From NCBI GenBank assembly GCA_947579665.1, contig OX388349.1, positions 22,290,459 to 22,354,458 on the forward strand: DNA of 64,000 nt, read 5' to 3'. Of the stretch, positions 24,786-35,800 are shown one piece after another; the first letter of the stretch is position 1, and each line of letters starts with the position of its first letter. This DNA is from Sympetrum striolatum (lineage: Eukaryota; Arthropoda; Insecta; Odonata; Libellulidae). Position numbers and translations under genes: made by a program. The notes beneath the pieces are model-generated. The model searched no databases. It was not told where the DNA came from and worked only from the letters and a program-made list of their open reading frames with translations.

Positions 24786-27700
24786 CGTTTTCCGTCTTCA
24801 ATCAGAAATACGAGTTTTGTAATCCAAAAGAATATTGTTGAAAAATATATTCTCTGTGGTTAACTTCGCAAATGTAACAATGTCCACTTAATATCTTGCA
24901 CAGATATATTTTCCAAGGGGATTAGTTTCCTCAAAGCATAGATATCTTCAGACAAGTCAAGGAAGTACAGGAACTTATCAGATTTTTCTTGGTTAACTTC
25001 GTTATCTAAAATATTCTTTTCACCAAGTTTTCGGCAATAGGCCACGAAGGTGGCATTTAAATTCGATTTAAAAGCTCAAAATGTTCACATTCGTGTGCGT
25101 GCTATGTGAATCACAAGATCCGAGACGAAGAATGGCATGCGAAAACGACTATATTGCTAGAAAATTTCTATTTAGTTATCTTAAAATCTAAACTGACGAC
25201 TGAAGTGTCACCTGTATTTATGTTATATTTCAACCTCGAAAGAAACTCTCCTCTACCATTTTAAAAATTATCGCAAAATAGCTTTTCTTCTAAATTTATT
25301 TTACTCTCGGATTATGTAAATAAATACTCTTTGTTGAGGCTTTGGGACGTTCTTGTCTACCGTTGAGCCCTTTTCCAACGCACTCCCTCATATGCGTGAG
25401 GCAGCATAAAGGTATAAATTGAAAAATGAAAACGGGACTTCCCTTTGATGGCGATTTGGTCTCAATGACACTTTCGCGTCTGTCATTTATGCAGCGTTAT
25501 GGGTTTTATCTTTATATCAATGTCGCAGTATCAATATATTGCATTATAAATCAATTTTTGTCGCTATCTAATAATTTACGATTTTCCGTTTAGAATTTCA
25601 TACCGTTATTTTTTCGAACTCTTGTCTATTTTTATTTGAAATTTCTTTCAAAGAAGATGAAAGAGATATTTGGCCCTCAACTTTTCTTTTTTGCCGCTTT
25701 AAATGAACTCTGCCAGTCCCTTCTTCTGGTTGTCCCATTTTTCTCACCTTTTTGTATTTCTCTACGATTGAGCGTAATTTACTTTTATTCTGAATCAATT
25801 AAGTATCGTATGCTATTTCCCTAGTCATTCCTGATTTTTTCTCGCCTGGTTTACGTTTGTGACTCAAGAATATCCATTGAAATACTTGCTTTTACAATGT
25901 GCGATTTCTTTTTTGTTCTTCTCACTCTAAAAAAGCCGTCACTTCATTGGGAAATTTGAATATTATTCTTTTGAATTGCACCAACATAAAACTTTTCATA
26001 AGCGTCGTAAATATATTTCGTTATTTTATCTTTGAGCTGAATAAGATAAAAAAGGTTTTTCGTTAAAGACCAGCAATTCATCTAATTTGCTGCAAAGAAT
26101 ATTTTCTAAGTAATCCTAAGCAAATAATTGAAAGGTAGATAAATTCGCTAGGATTATCAAAGGGAAATCCAGCTAGGTATTTAAGTGGAAATGGAAGCAC
26201 ACTTTGTCGTTGATATTCTGAATGAAAATTCTGTGATTGGCTCACAGGTACGGTGTTTTTTGTGGGAAAAATACGACAAAAATTGCCAGAGTTTTTTATA
26301 AGAAAATTCAGTAGACTTTGCAGAGATTGTCTGTTCCCTGGGGACTATTCTATAGCAAGAGAAAAATCGGACACAAATAGACCGAGTGAATGGATGTTCT
26401 TTTTTCACCTTCTGTATGAGATAGTTAAACCTTAAATTAAACTAATTAACTGTATCATTGCCTAGACGTTTAGAATCGCCTCTAAATACAGCCAGAGGTT
26501 ATTTTAGTCGCTCACTTCAGTGTATTTGAAGAAACTAAATTCTACGAAATGCGAATATTGGCACGTGTTTGTCAAAGTGCACAGATGAAAGCATTCCCTA
26601 CCTAAAAACTTCTCGCGTACATCATTCCTTAAAGAGCTAGAAAAACGACAGTTATTCCACTCCAAGCTTAATCCCGAGATTTTCAATTCTCTCTCCTAGA
26701 GATGAACGAGCTTTTCACAGAAGTTATCTCCTTTATGCTCCCGTTAGAGAAAGAAGTTCTTTTGAAACGAGACCTTAAACGTTAAATCTCGAGTGTACCC
26801 CCATAGAAACTATTTCTTAGCCCTTTTAAAATTCCTTCTCTCGGGGTTAATAACCTTCTGCGACGATAGTGGTGCACGAAATACCCGATCGCGATTCGGT
26901 CTCCTCGCGATTTCCCCACAAAGAAACGCCATGAATATGAGAGGAGGGTATTCGGAGTACAAAATATTTACTCCGCTTTTCAGCTAGATCGGGAATAAGA
27001 TGGGTACATCGCTGCAGCGCCTTTATTTCAGAAAGCGCTTTTTTAACGTCGCTCTTTCGCGCGGGAAAGCTCATTCCGCGAGCCGATGTATCCTCGCGCT
27101 AATCCACTCCGTATTTTTATCCATTTCTCTCTCTCCCTCTGCCCTTCTATCTTGTTGTCCATTCTCTCCCCTCTCCAAGCGTCGGGAAATTTAGAGCGCC
27201 CCGAATCTTCGCTTTCGGTCATTTTTTTAATCTCTCCTGCCCCGCCCCGAAATTCGTTTCAATACGTTCTCGATTTGGAAGGACGCCATTCTCAAGCTTT
27301 TGTTAATATAGTGCTGTTATTTATGATGTGAATAACTACAGGTGGGGGTATATGCTACAGCATGAAGGTATATGCTCCTAAATCCTTCCAACCAGTATTG
27401 GTGTCTCTTCCTTCCTTCCTACCAAGAAAATCAATCTCAATACCTTTGAGTTCGACCATTATATACTCAGACATTTAATAAAAATATTTAAACAACAAAT
27501 AAGATTTTAAGTGTTATAAGTAGGTGCCAAGCAGCAATACTTAGGTACCGTTTCTAGTCACCGTGCTAAGGAATTGACAAGGACGGAGGGAGCTACAAAA
27601 CAGCTCAATTTTATTGAATTTGCCTCCTTTTCTGGACCCATAGGAGACATCTAAGGCATAAAAATGACATATTGAGGCTTGATTATCATTTTTCTTTGCA

Positions 27701-29239
27701 AGTGACATCTTTTTATGCAAAAATATGGTCGTTTTAACCGAAAACAAAATTATGATAAATTTGATGTTTTTGTCGAAACTTCGATGCATAAATTCCCACA
27801 GAAGATATCGTTTGATTTCGAAAAAAAATTAAATCTGTAATGTCCATGTGGTTGGGCCACTTTTACCGGGTATTACATTTCGATCAGAAAAACAAGTGAC
27901 AAAACGTTCCAACCTAATGCACAACTCGAGGTCCGTGTCTCGTAAGCAGTTCTCAGCTGTCAATCATGCAACCCGATGACTATCGTCTTAAATTTTAATT
28001 ATCTATACCTTTTTGAGCATTGATATTTTTATCGCACTATAATTTTTATAACAACTTGTTTTTAGGAACTTACATCGTTTATATGAAATTTGATGAAATA
28101 GAGAAAAAAAGCTTTGAATGGTTTAGTTGTCCAACCTTTCCTTTTATTCTCAACATTCGATATAGAAACTCTAAATTGCCGTTTAATCTCGTATATATAG
28201 AACTAGTTTCCATATCTGTCAAGATTATTTTAAAATTCTCATTAGCAAAGCCTTCTTCGTTTGTTTTTTTTGGCTTGTAAATTTTGTTTTGAAATTTATT
28301 TAACTGTTGCTGCCTCCTGAGAGCACTCAAACTGCAGTATATATAATAATAAATAAATTAAATTGGCTTTACTTTTCATCATATTTTGCTGTAACTCATG
28401 TCTTTGAATTTCATAATTGTTGCTTGGGTCGACATAAAACACCCAGTCAAACATTGTATCCTAGATTAATTCAATTTTTCCAATAAAAACCTATCTTCTA
28501 CACAATTAAATTGTTTTAATAATTCTTTCATTGACCGCGTCCAGCTTTTAAATGAGATAATGCCAGTGATGACATTTATGTCAATGTTTCTTCCGTGAAT
28601 TTTATTTATTTATGCTAAAGTCACTATGATAAATTTTCAAGCATATGGAAGAATATGCAAGTTCGATTCTCGGGAGAAGTTCGCCGTGCCTTGGTGATAA
28701 ATGCCCTCCGGACCGTTCGGCAACCAGTCCAACAAAAACTAGAAGAAATTGTCTTTTGGCAGGAAATTTTTGCGAGGACTTAAATATCTCTTATCCCGCT
28801 CGTGCAGGAAGTGTAGGTTCGAGGCGGCCACGGCGCCAAATGTTCTTATACCTTTGCTTCCCGCACCCCATCTGCAGGCGTGAGCCACTTTTTCCCTCCC
28901 TCAACGTACGGTAGAGTGGGAGTATCCGGCGGTAGTTGCGGTGAGTGTGGAGAGAGGTCGCAACCCTTCAAAAATAAAAAGTCAACTCTCTAAAAGGGTG
29001 GGGATCCCCATCCAAGGCATTACGTGCCGCGAATAAATCTCTCATTCCCCAACGTCGGCTTTTTCTCCCCATATCGTCCTCGCCGATATTCCGAGCTTTC
29101 TTTACCAAGCCCTTTCTGGCCCTCCAAAGCGGTAGAAGCCGATTTTTAGGTTTATTCATACGTGAATACGCGTCTTTTTGTTGTTTTCGCTTTATTCTCG
29201 GGGCGGGGAAAATCATCGGGGATTCCCTATGTTATTATT
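24786..29239. other. Non-coding stretch
   Basis: No gene recognised. 26790-27260 and 28640-29210 are GC-richer patches. The latter includes AAGTTCGATTCTCGGG near 28650, which is B-box-like but has no A box at the right distance. 27100-27250 is pyrimidine-rich on plus. The rest is AT-rich. Confidence 0.55.
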
Positions 29240-29255
29240 CCGATTTTTTATCAGT

Positions 29256-29445
29256 TGTCGTATATACTGGTTTATAAGCTGACCCGAATATAAGCCGAGG
29301 CGCCGTACTTCTTCACAAAATCTGGGAAAACTGATTGAGTTGTGTATAAGTCTAGGGTGGGAAAAACAGCAGCTACTGGTAAATTTCCAAATAAAAGTAG
29401 ATACAAATATATTTAAAGTAATTGTGGCGTCAGTAACCTGTACGA
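29256..29445. repeat. Interspersed repeat, copy 1 of the 'ATATAAGCCGAGG' family
   Basis: Contains ACCCGAATATAAGCCGAGG, then CTGGGAAAACTGATTGAG, then AAGTCTAGGGTGGGAAAAAC and CAGCAGCTACTGGTAAATTT. The same words in the same order occur at 29885-30055. I recall this series of words from dispersed, probably DNA-transposon-derived repeats in vertebrate genomes, but could not check that here. No coding capacity is visible. Confidence 0.65.
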
Positions 29446-29493
29446 TATTGTGCAAGAAGTGTAAAATATGGACTTAATTTGGATTCGAACCCG

Positions 29494-29715
29494 TGCCGGG
29501 ACGGCCTTGGTGTAGTAATGGATAGCATTCCACCTACGTTATCTCTCCAAACCCCAAGGTCCCGGGTTCGAATCCCGGTTGATCGGATTTTTCCGATCAG
29601 GGAATGGTTGTGTGTATTCGCTGTTGCTGTTGCCTCGGTGAACGGCCCTCTGACAAGTTTGTGAGAGCTTAGGGGGACTTTACCGATAAAGGGCAACAGT
29701 GGCTATGCGATAAAA
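29494..29715 (+). mobile_element. tRNA-derived SINE, second family
   Basis: An A-box-like TGGTGTAGTAATGG (29508-29521) and a perfect B box within CCCGGGTTCGAATCCCGG (29561-29578) form a tRNA-like head. A non-tRNA body follows (CCGATCAGGGAATGGTTGTG onward), with an A-rich end near 29712-29720. The head differs from the 131-bp family at 23008 and 58263. No clear target duplication was found, so the ends are approximate. Immediately upstream, 29481-29495 carries a second B-box-like sequence on the minus strand (GGCACGGGTTCGAATCC). Confidence 0.75.
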
Positions 29716-29769
29716 AAAGGTCCCCCACTTTCCGGACAAGCCTTCTGACAAATAATGGATTGTTAAACT

Positions 29770-30060
29770 TCATTTCCATCATCAGTAGGTTGGTAGGATA
29801 AAATTGAATACTTGAATAAAATTGAAATCTGGGATAACTTCGAGTCGATGTTCATGATAAGATTTGCATTAAAAATTAGACTACCTTATTATATACTCGA
29901 ATATACGCCGAAGTTCCTAATTTTATCAGAAAAAAACTGGAAAAACTAATTCGATTCTAGTGTAAGCCTAGGATGGGAAATAGAGCAGCTACTCGCAAAT
30001 TTCAAAATAAAAATAAATAAGTTTAAAGTTACAGTAATTGAGATGTCAGTAAGTAGGAGA
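29770..30060. repeat. Interspersed repeat, copy 2 (and a partial third copy) of the same family
   Basis: 29885-30055 repeats the ordered words of 29256-29445 (CTCGAATATACGCCGAAG, TAAGCCTAGGATGGGAAAT, AGCAGCTACTCGCAAATTTC, AATTGAGATGTCAGTAAG) in direct orientation with perhaps 70 percent identity. 29777-29810 (CATCAGTAGGTTGG, then GAATACTTGAATA) looks like a detached 3' part of a further copy. The SINE at 29494 sits between the copies. Confidence 0.6.
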
Positions 30061-30785
30061 AAAATGACAAACAATTGATAAATGAGGATCAGCATAAGAA
30101 ATGTGCTGAAAAACTAAGTTTACACACAATTGAATACGGCATATCGAAAGGGGTGCTCCAGCAAGAATGGGTCTGTTTACTCCATTTTTTTCGACTGGCA
30201 AACATTCGTAGCAGTTACATATTAATGTCGGATATCGCCAGATGAGGTACTCTTGGACGTTTTGGGCAACGCGTTATTAATTCTGCGTGTTTGAAGCTCG
30301 GGATTTCGGTAATATTTTGTCGGGCGTGACCGGTGTTTTTAGAGGCGTTTTTCGTGTCGCCCTCCGCCGAATTATTTTCCCGACTATTCTACGATACCGA
30401 AAATAAAAGCGGGCAGAAATACGCAGAATATTCATTATGCAATTTTCGGGGAGTACACGAAATATTGGGCTGCAACGTGTTTACGTTCATTTTTTGTTGA
30501 GATATCCAGTCCGTCGCTTTCATAGTTAGAATGTATTATTGGTTCCGGTTTAATTGGACAAATTTCAACACGATGACATTATCTCCTTACTGAAAATACG
30601 CAAGCACCGTGTTAATCTATGACGTTTCTTGAGCATTAAATTCTTTATGAAGCCGTTTATATACATTGATAATAGTCATACCTTTTAATATGATAATGAA
30701 CGCATTTTTTAATTTTTACAAAGAATTAACTTTTAATTGTAACAATGCGAATTTTATTTAATTTTCGATAAATTTCATTGTTTGT
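30061..30785. other. Non-coding stretch
   Basis: 30230-30480 is GC-richer with CGCG words and TAAT sites and could be a conserved element; nothing more can be said. 30490-30785 is AT-rich with nothing recognised. Confidence 0.5.
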
Positions 30786-30791
30786 TAAATT

Positions 30792-30978
30792 TATTGAAGA
30801 AATAAATTCACTCATACTATTTTCCACCATATATTTCACACACGACCTGTTTCGTAAGTTAAATTACACCTTTAAGTTTTAAATAACTTAATTATCAGGT
30901 TTTAAGTTAACTTACGAAACCGGTCGTGTGTGAAATATACGGTGGAAAATAGTATAAGTGAATTTATTCCTTCAATTT
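30792..30978. mobile_element. Foldback (snapback) MITE, CGACYRGTTTCG family
   Basis: Left arm 30792-30862 is the reverse complement of right arm 30906-30978 with only a handful of mismatches. The loop is about 43 bases. The inner end of each arm is the shared core: CGACCTGTTTCG on the left and CGAAACCGGTCG on the right. It has no coding capacity and would need a transposase from elsewhere. Related elements are at 60008-60162 and 62711-62901. I could not identify a target duplication, so the exact ends are uncertain. Confidence 0.8.
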
Positions 30979-30982
30979 ATTT

Positions 30983-32797
30983 CTATGAAATATCATTTAT
31001 TAAAGCCGGCTACCATTGATTTTATTTTATTTAATCATTGTTTATTTTTCGTCTTATTCTATAGACCTTAATAATTAAGAAAAGAGGAGAGAAAATTAGC
31101 TTATCCTATTCCGTTTAGTTATTGTTCGTTATCATGGTGATAAATGCTGTAATAATACTTGCTAACTTCTGTATATGAATATCGTGTGATCATTAAAATT
31201 ATAAAGAAGATAGTTATGTTGTTTGCTATTTGATTTGTCGAGTATATATATAAGGTAATATACGATTTAATTAATGACTATATCTTTTGGGTACATTCAA
31301 TTTAATTAATTACAATTTATTATAATAGCTTATTATCTACTGCAAACCTTAAAATTAATATTCGAAGAAGATTCCTGTTGAAATAATTTTAAACTAATTT
31401 TAGCATTCTAAACAGTTCTTCGACAGCTGAGATCATTTTACACGCTCCCATATGTAACCCAAAACTTAGGAAAAGATGAACCCAAGGCAAACTTCTTGGT
31501 TCTTAATATAATTGAAAAAATATAATTTAACGACTATAAATGATTCTGAATTTTTATATATGCCTTGATGACCTCGTTCAACGTGAGACAAATAAAATAT
31601 TTATTTCTCTCATAAAAAATATGAATTGAGTGTGAGAGGAATCTATATAATCTTATTTTTTCAATTTATAAATTCATATTCCATTCTTAAAGATGTTAAC
31701 TTAGGCTGCTCCTTAAATATGCATAAATTTTGTGGATGAAGTTCTTTCAGATTCACTTCGTAAGCTGTGGAGGAAAAGGGCATTCGGCTATCATCTACTG
31801 ATCGATAGGAAAGATTTTCCGTGTCACACTTTTCTCTCCCATAATTAATTTCTTCTCCGCCATCCCAAATTCGCCCGAAAAATCTTGAGCCCGAAAACTT
31901 TATATTGAATTCTAAAGGAGGGAGTCCAGATTTTGTCGAATCGGTTAATCTTTAGTGATGTCACCAAATTTATCGTAGAACAAAATTTTCCTCGACCTTT
32001 TCTCCTTAAACTCTTTCCTAAATTAGGCCACATTAACTGGGTCTTTAAAAAAGATTTTTGTTGAAGTTGGACGAAAATTAGGATGTTTTTCCATCAAGTA
32101 AGATTTTTGTAAAAAATCGCAAATTGCATTCAGGAGATAACTACATAGCTCTAATTTATTCAGCGTATTGAGTATTTAAGTTTAATAAAGTTCAATGCGA
32201 TACTATTTTTCATGTCCGTAAAGACTGTATAGAATGTGTTATGTGGAAAATTGTATAATTACTCTGTTTTAATTATCATTAGCCTTTATCGTTTAGTTTT
32301 GTTATGAAATTAATTGTTTATTACATGTTTGTATATCTCTTCAATTTTAAGAGTAACTTTTAATGTTTGTATTTTCATAGTATCTTAAAAAAGTACAGTT
32401 TGTTGCTCAAAAATCTATATTGCATACGTTTGGCATAGAGATACTGGAGCTGTAATGTTTGTTACTTAGAAATCTTGCATGTAAATACTTAAAACCTAGG
32501 AAGAAGCTATTTTAGCTGGATTTATATTGATTCTCCATAGATATGAAAGAAAATTATTTAAATGAATTTAATCATTTGAGTGATTAAGTACTTTTGTTAC
32601 TAACTTTTTAAGAGCAAATTTTGTCAAACGATTTCTTCTAGAATTATATTTTTATGATGAGTCAAAAATATCTTTATTTTCTTCGATATTTTGATTTTTT
32701 AATTTGCTCCGTGTATTTTCATTCCTACTGATTTTTTGTTCCCAAATTTTATACCAAGATTAACGCCCTATCGTCAATGACAATATCATTGTGGAGA
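30983..32797. other. AT-rich non-coding stretch
   Basis: No gene or repeat recognised. It contains a chance 12-base match to the 5' part of the insect microRNA bantam (31428-31439) without a supporting hairpin; see the rejected list. Confidence 0.6.
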
Positions 32798-32824
32798 TCA
32801 TGTGAGGTATCGAACCTCACATGA
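32798..32824. promoter_or_regulatory. Perfect 11-bp-arm palindrome with two E-boxes
   Basis: TCATGTGAGGT, five bases (ATCGA), then ACCTCACATGA: both arms match exactly. Each arm carries CATGTG/CACATG in a TCATGTGA or TCACATGA context, the form preferred by MITF/TFE-type bHLH-zip proteins. The symmetry would also suit a homodimer of another factor, or be the scar of a small insertion. It stands at the left edge of a GC-richer block. Confidence 0.4.
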
Positions 32825-35800
32825 AGCGCGGTATCAGATTTATTTAGGAGTTGAAACAGTTACGGTCCAACCTATATACTTCAATAGTAGCATTCTTTGC
32901 TCGCAAGTGTTTTCTACGGCTTTTCTATCTCTCAGCGAATATTTCCATCGCCTTCTCTCAATGCATTCGAAGGCATTTTTCGAGTCGCAGCTAAAATAAT
33001 GATCCGCCCGCGATGGAACTGCGATAGAGGGAAAACACGGAATTTTTCTCGTCTCCCAAAAATCTCCGCTTTGCTCCGCGACTCGCAGCTGTTTCCGTAA
33101 TAAATCCCGCAGCTCCCGCTTTCCCGTGGCGCCGGCGGGAATCTGAAACCCCACCCTATAACCCTGTTACTCCCGAATCTAGGGTCTTGGGCCGCCAATG
33201 TTTTCTTCTAGGGCTCGTTTTGTTCTTTCGGAAGCCGCCTTCTGGATCGGATGCAGACGCGCTCCCTCGCGTTTGTTTGTCTCTTCGGAATCTGGGTTAT
33301 TTCCGATTACCTCTCATACGCCCCCACGGCACTTTTTTACTCTTCGGCTTTTCTCTTGGGAGAGGCTGCCGCCCTGGGTCCAGCCGTTCTTTCCCTCTGC
33401 CTCAGCTGTTGTCTTCTACAGTCTTCGTGTTTTTGTCGTTTAAAGATCCGCTGGTATGCGGAGCAGCCGAAAAATCCGCTGAATTTAAATGGAAAGTCTG
33501 ATTTATTCGTTTTTTTTAAAAGAATAGTATGAGGTAAATTCTTTAGAATTTCTAAATATTTTTGGTGCAGGGCCTGGAATTTCGTGGAACTATTCACGAT
33601 GGATCGCTGCATGTGTTACTATGTGTCATTAGAATACATATCCCAACCGTTCCTTCCCATTATTACTTGATCCAGTTCCAGCGAATGTCTGAAATATCGC
33701 GACGAAACAGAATATCCGGTTGGTATCATTTTCAACTATATTGTATAAGAATTTATTCTAAAAATTTGTCCCTAAAAAGGGCCCGTCAATTTTTTTCAAG
33801 GTATATAAAAAGTAAGCAGTTTATGCAAAACAAATTGGAGGATAATAAAGAGATTCAAACGAATTTTTATATTTCCTAAGATATAAATGCGAAATAGAGA
33901 TTGAATTCAATTGCATTTGAATATTCTCCAGGAGATTTTTTCCATCAAACCTGTTAGTATTGATATTGTCCTTTCATCAGTTACATATGTTAATATCTTT
34001 ACAACTTCATTTATGAAAGTAATAGTGTAAGCGATGCAATAAATGTAATATGCATGCATGTACGTTACAAATTGGCTGACAGGTATCTCTTAAGAGGGAT
34101 ACCAAAATCAGAGACATGCAGCTATCAGGAATCAACCATCTTGCTAGGAGTACTTCTCGTGTTGTGTATAGGTCAAGGATGTATTAAACTCTTGATTGAT
34201 GCTATAGCAGCTATTCCGTATATCTCACGATTCCTTCCCGAGCGATACCACAATCCTTACAAGTCCTTCATCGGATAGCTTCGAAGTTATTACTCCAGCG
34301 GTATATTAAGGCTTTACGCTCACAGGCGTGAGTGGTCTGCACCCACGCACCTCTTACATCACGGCCGCTCCCTCGTCTCCTACTGCTGCTGATTCACGCA
34401 CCAAACTTGCGCCACATCCTCATTTTTCTTTTCTCCTTCTAATTCCTTCAACTCATCGTTTTTGTCCTCCAACTTTCCTTTCAGCTTCCCCATTGATTGA
34501 TGACTCCCGAAATGCTTTTATCCATTAGAACTTTGGAAAGTTACGAATTTGTGATCTCAAGAATGGGAATTTTCCCGTGTCGAGACTTTTTTTTTCTATT
34601 GCGGTGTTTTGAGGTGGATATCATTGGAGTATCGACTGCTTGCTTATACGTGGGACTTAATTAAGGTTGGAGCTCCCTCTCGCTGCACCTTCCCGAGATG
34701 CATTTGCACGTAAATGAGTATGCACCTTATACGTTACGTCAGAAGATGTTGGACGGAAATGAACTCCGTCGGAAGCCTCTTCTGCTTTATGTAGGTAGCA
34801 AGATAGTATGGTAAAGAGTCGTGTTTTGCGGATATGATGCGAGATTGCCCTCAAAACCCATTTTGGGGTCCACGTTTGCTGTTAGTGAATTACTTTCCAT
34901 ACATATTTACTGTCGCCGCAGGATGACTTTAAAGATTCGTTTCTAGCAGTATTTAACTTTGTTTAGAATAAGTTTCGATGTGAATTCTTTGCGTAGGTTC
35001 GCTTATAGGTCTTTCCTAGGACTTTGAGATGATGATTGTCTTATTTCTGGTAATATTAGAACCCGGAAGCCTTTTCTCAGGAATTTAAAGGTCAGAATTT
35101 TTTCATATTCCGTTTCAAGTAATATATCCCTAGCTTGACTGACGCTCATTCTTAATGAAGTTCTTATCACCTCATCTGGGCCTTGACGGTGTAGTAAGAT
35201 AGATCGATAGAAAAAGTCATCTCTTAACTTTTGTAATTCGAAAGTTTGACACTTAATGAACAATTTCACCGTATAAAATTTTAGTTTTAAGTTCAACTTA
35301 AATTTTAATTCGGAAACAATTGTTAAACAAACTTGAGTATACTAAATTCAGTTGCATAATCTCGTATATGTATATACAAGGAAACTTATTTCATTATTTG
35401 TGTTGCCTTCCTTCGTTGAAACTTTTCTAAGCTCAAGATCTAACTTTAGGTCTGGGTTCCTGTCTTTATCACCTTTGACTATTATGTATTCATCCGTTTC
35501 TGAGTGATATTCCATCTTAACCTGAAACCCATACGATCAAACTTATTGCTTACTTTAGTTTCAATTGGTTAGCTATCATACTGACGGAGAATTTGAAATA
35601 TTTTAGTTAAAACAGGTACGAAGATATACTGATTGCCAAATGCGCAGGTTCTTGTATTCTCCTTCAAAAGCCGAACTCTTGTAAATATCGTTTCCTCGAT
35701 TTGTGTGTCAACACTCTCTGGATACCACGTCCTAGAACCCTATGTCCCGATCAATGATTTTCGTAATTGATCTCAAGGAAGCGGATTTGGAAAAAAATTA

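Noticed and set aside
7462..28583. TGACATTAATGTCA and its near copy at 28570 as a shared regulatory site
   Set aside because: A 14-bp AT-rich palindrome can recur by chance and there is no supporting context at either place.
29494..29580. Possible genuine tRNA gene
   Set aside because: The B arm is perfect, but no 7-bp acceptor stem or proper anticodon arm can be formed. A non-tRNA body follows, so it is a SINE head.
31428..31439. TGAGATCATTTT, identical to the first 12 bases of the bantam microRNA
   Set aside because: The match stops after 12 bases and neither flank offers a complementary arm for a precursor hairpin.
34082..34103. Apparent 22-bp palindrome GGTATC...GATACC
   Set aside because: The arms do not register: two extra bases on one side leave only short matching blocks.
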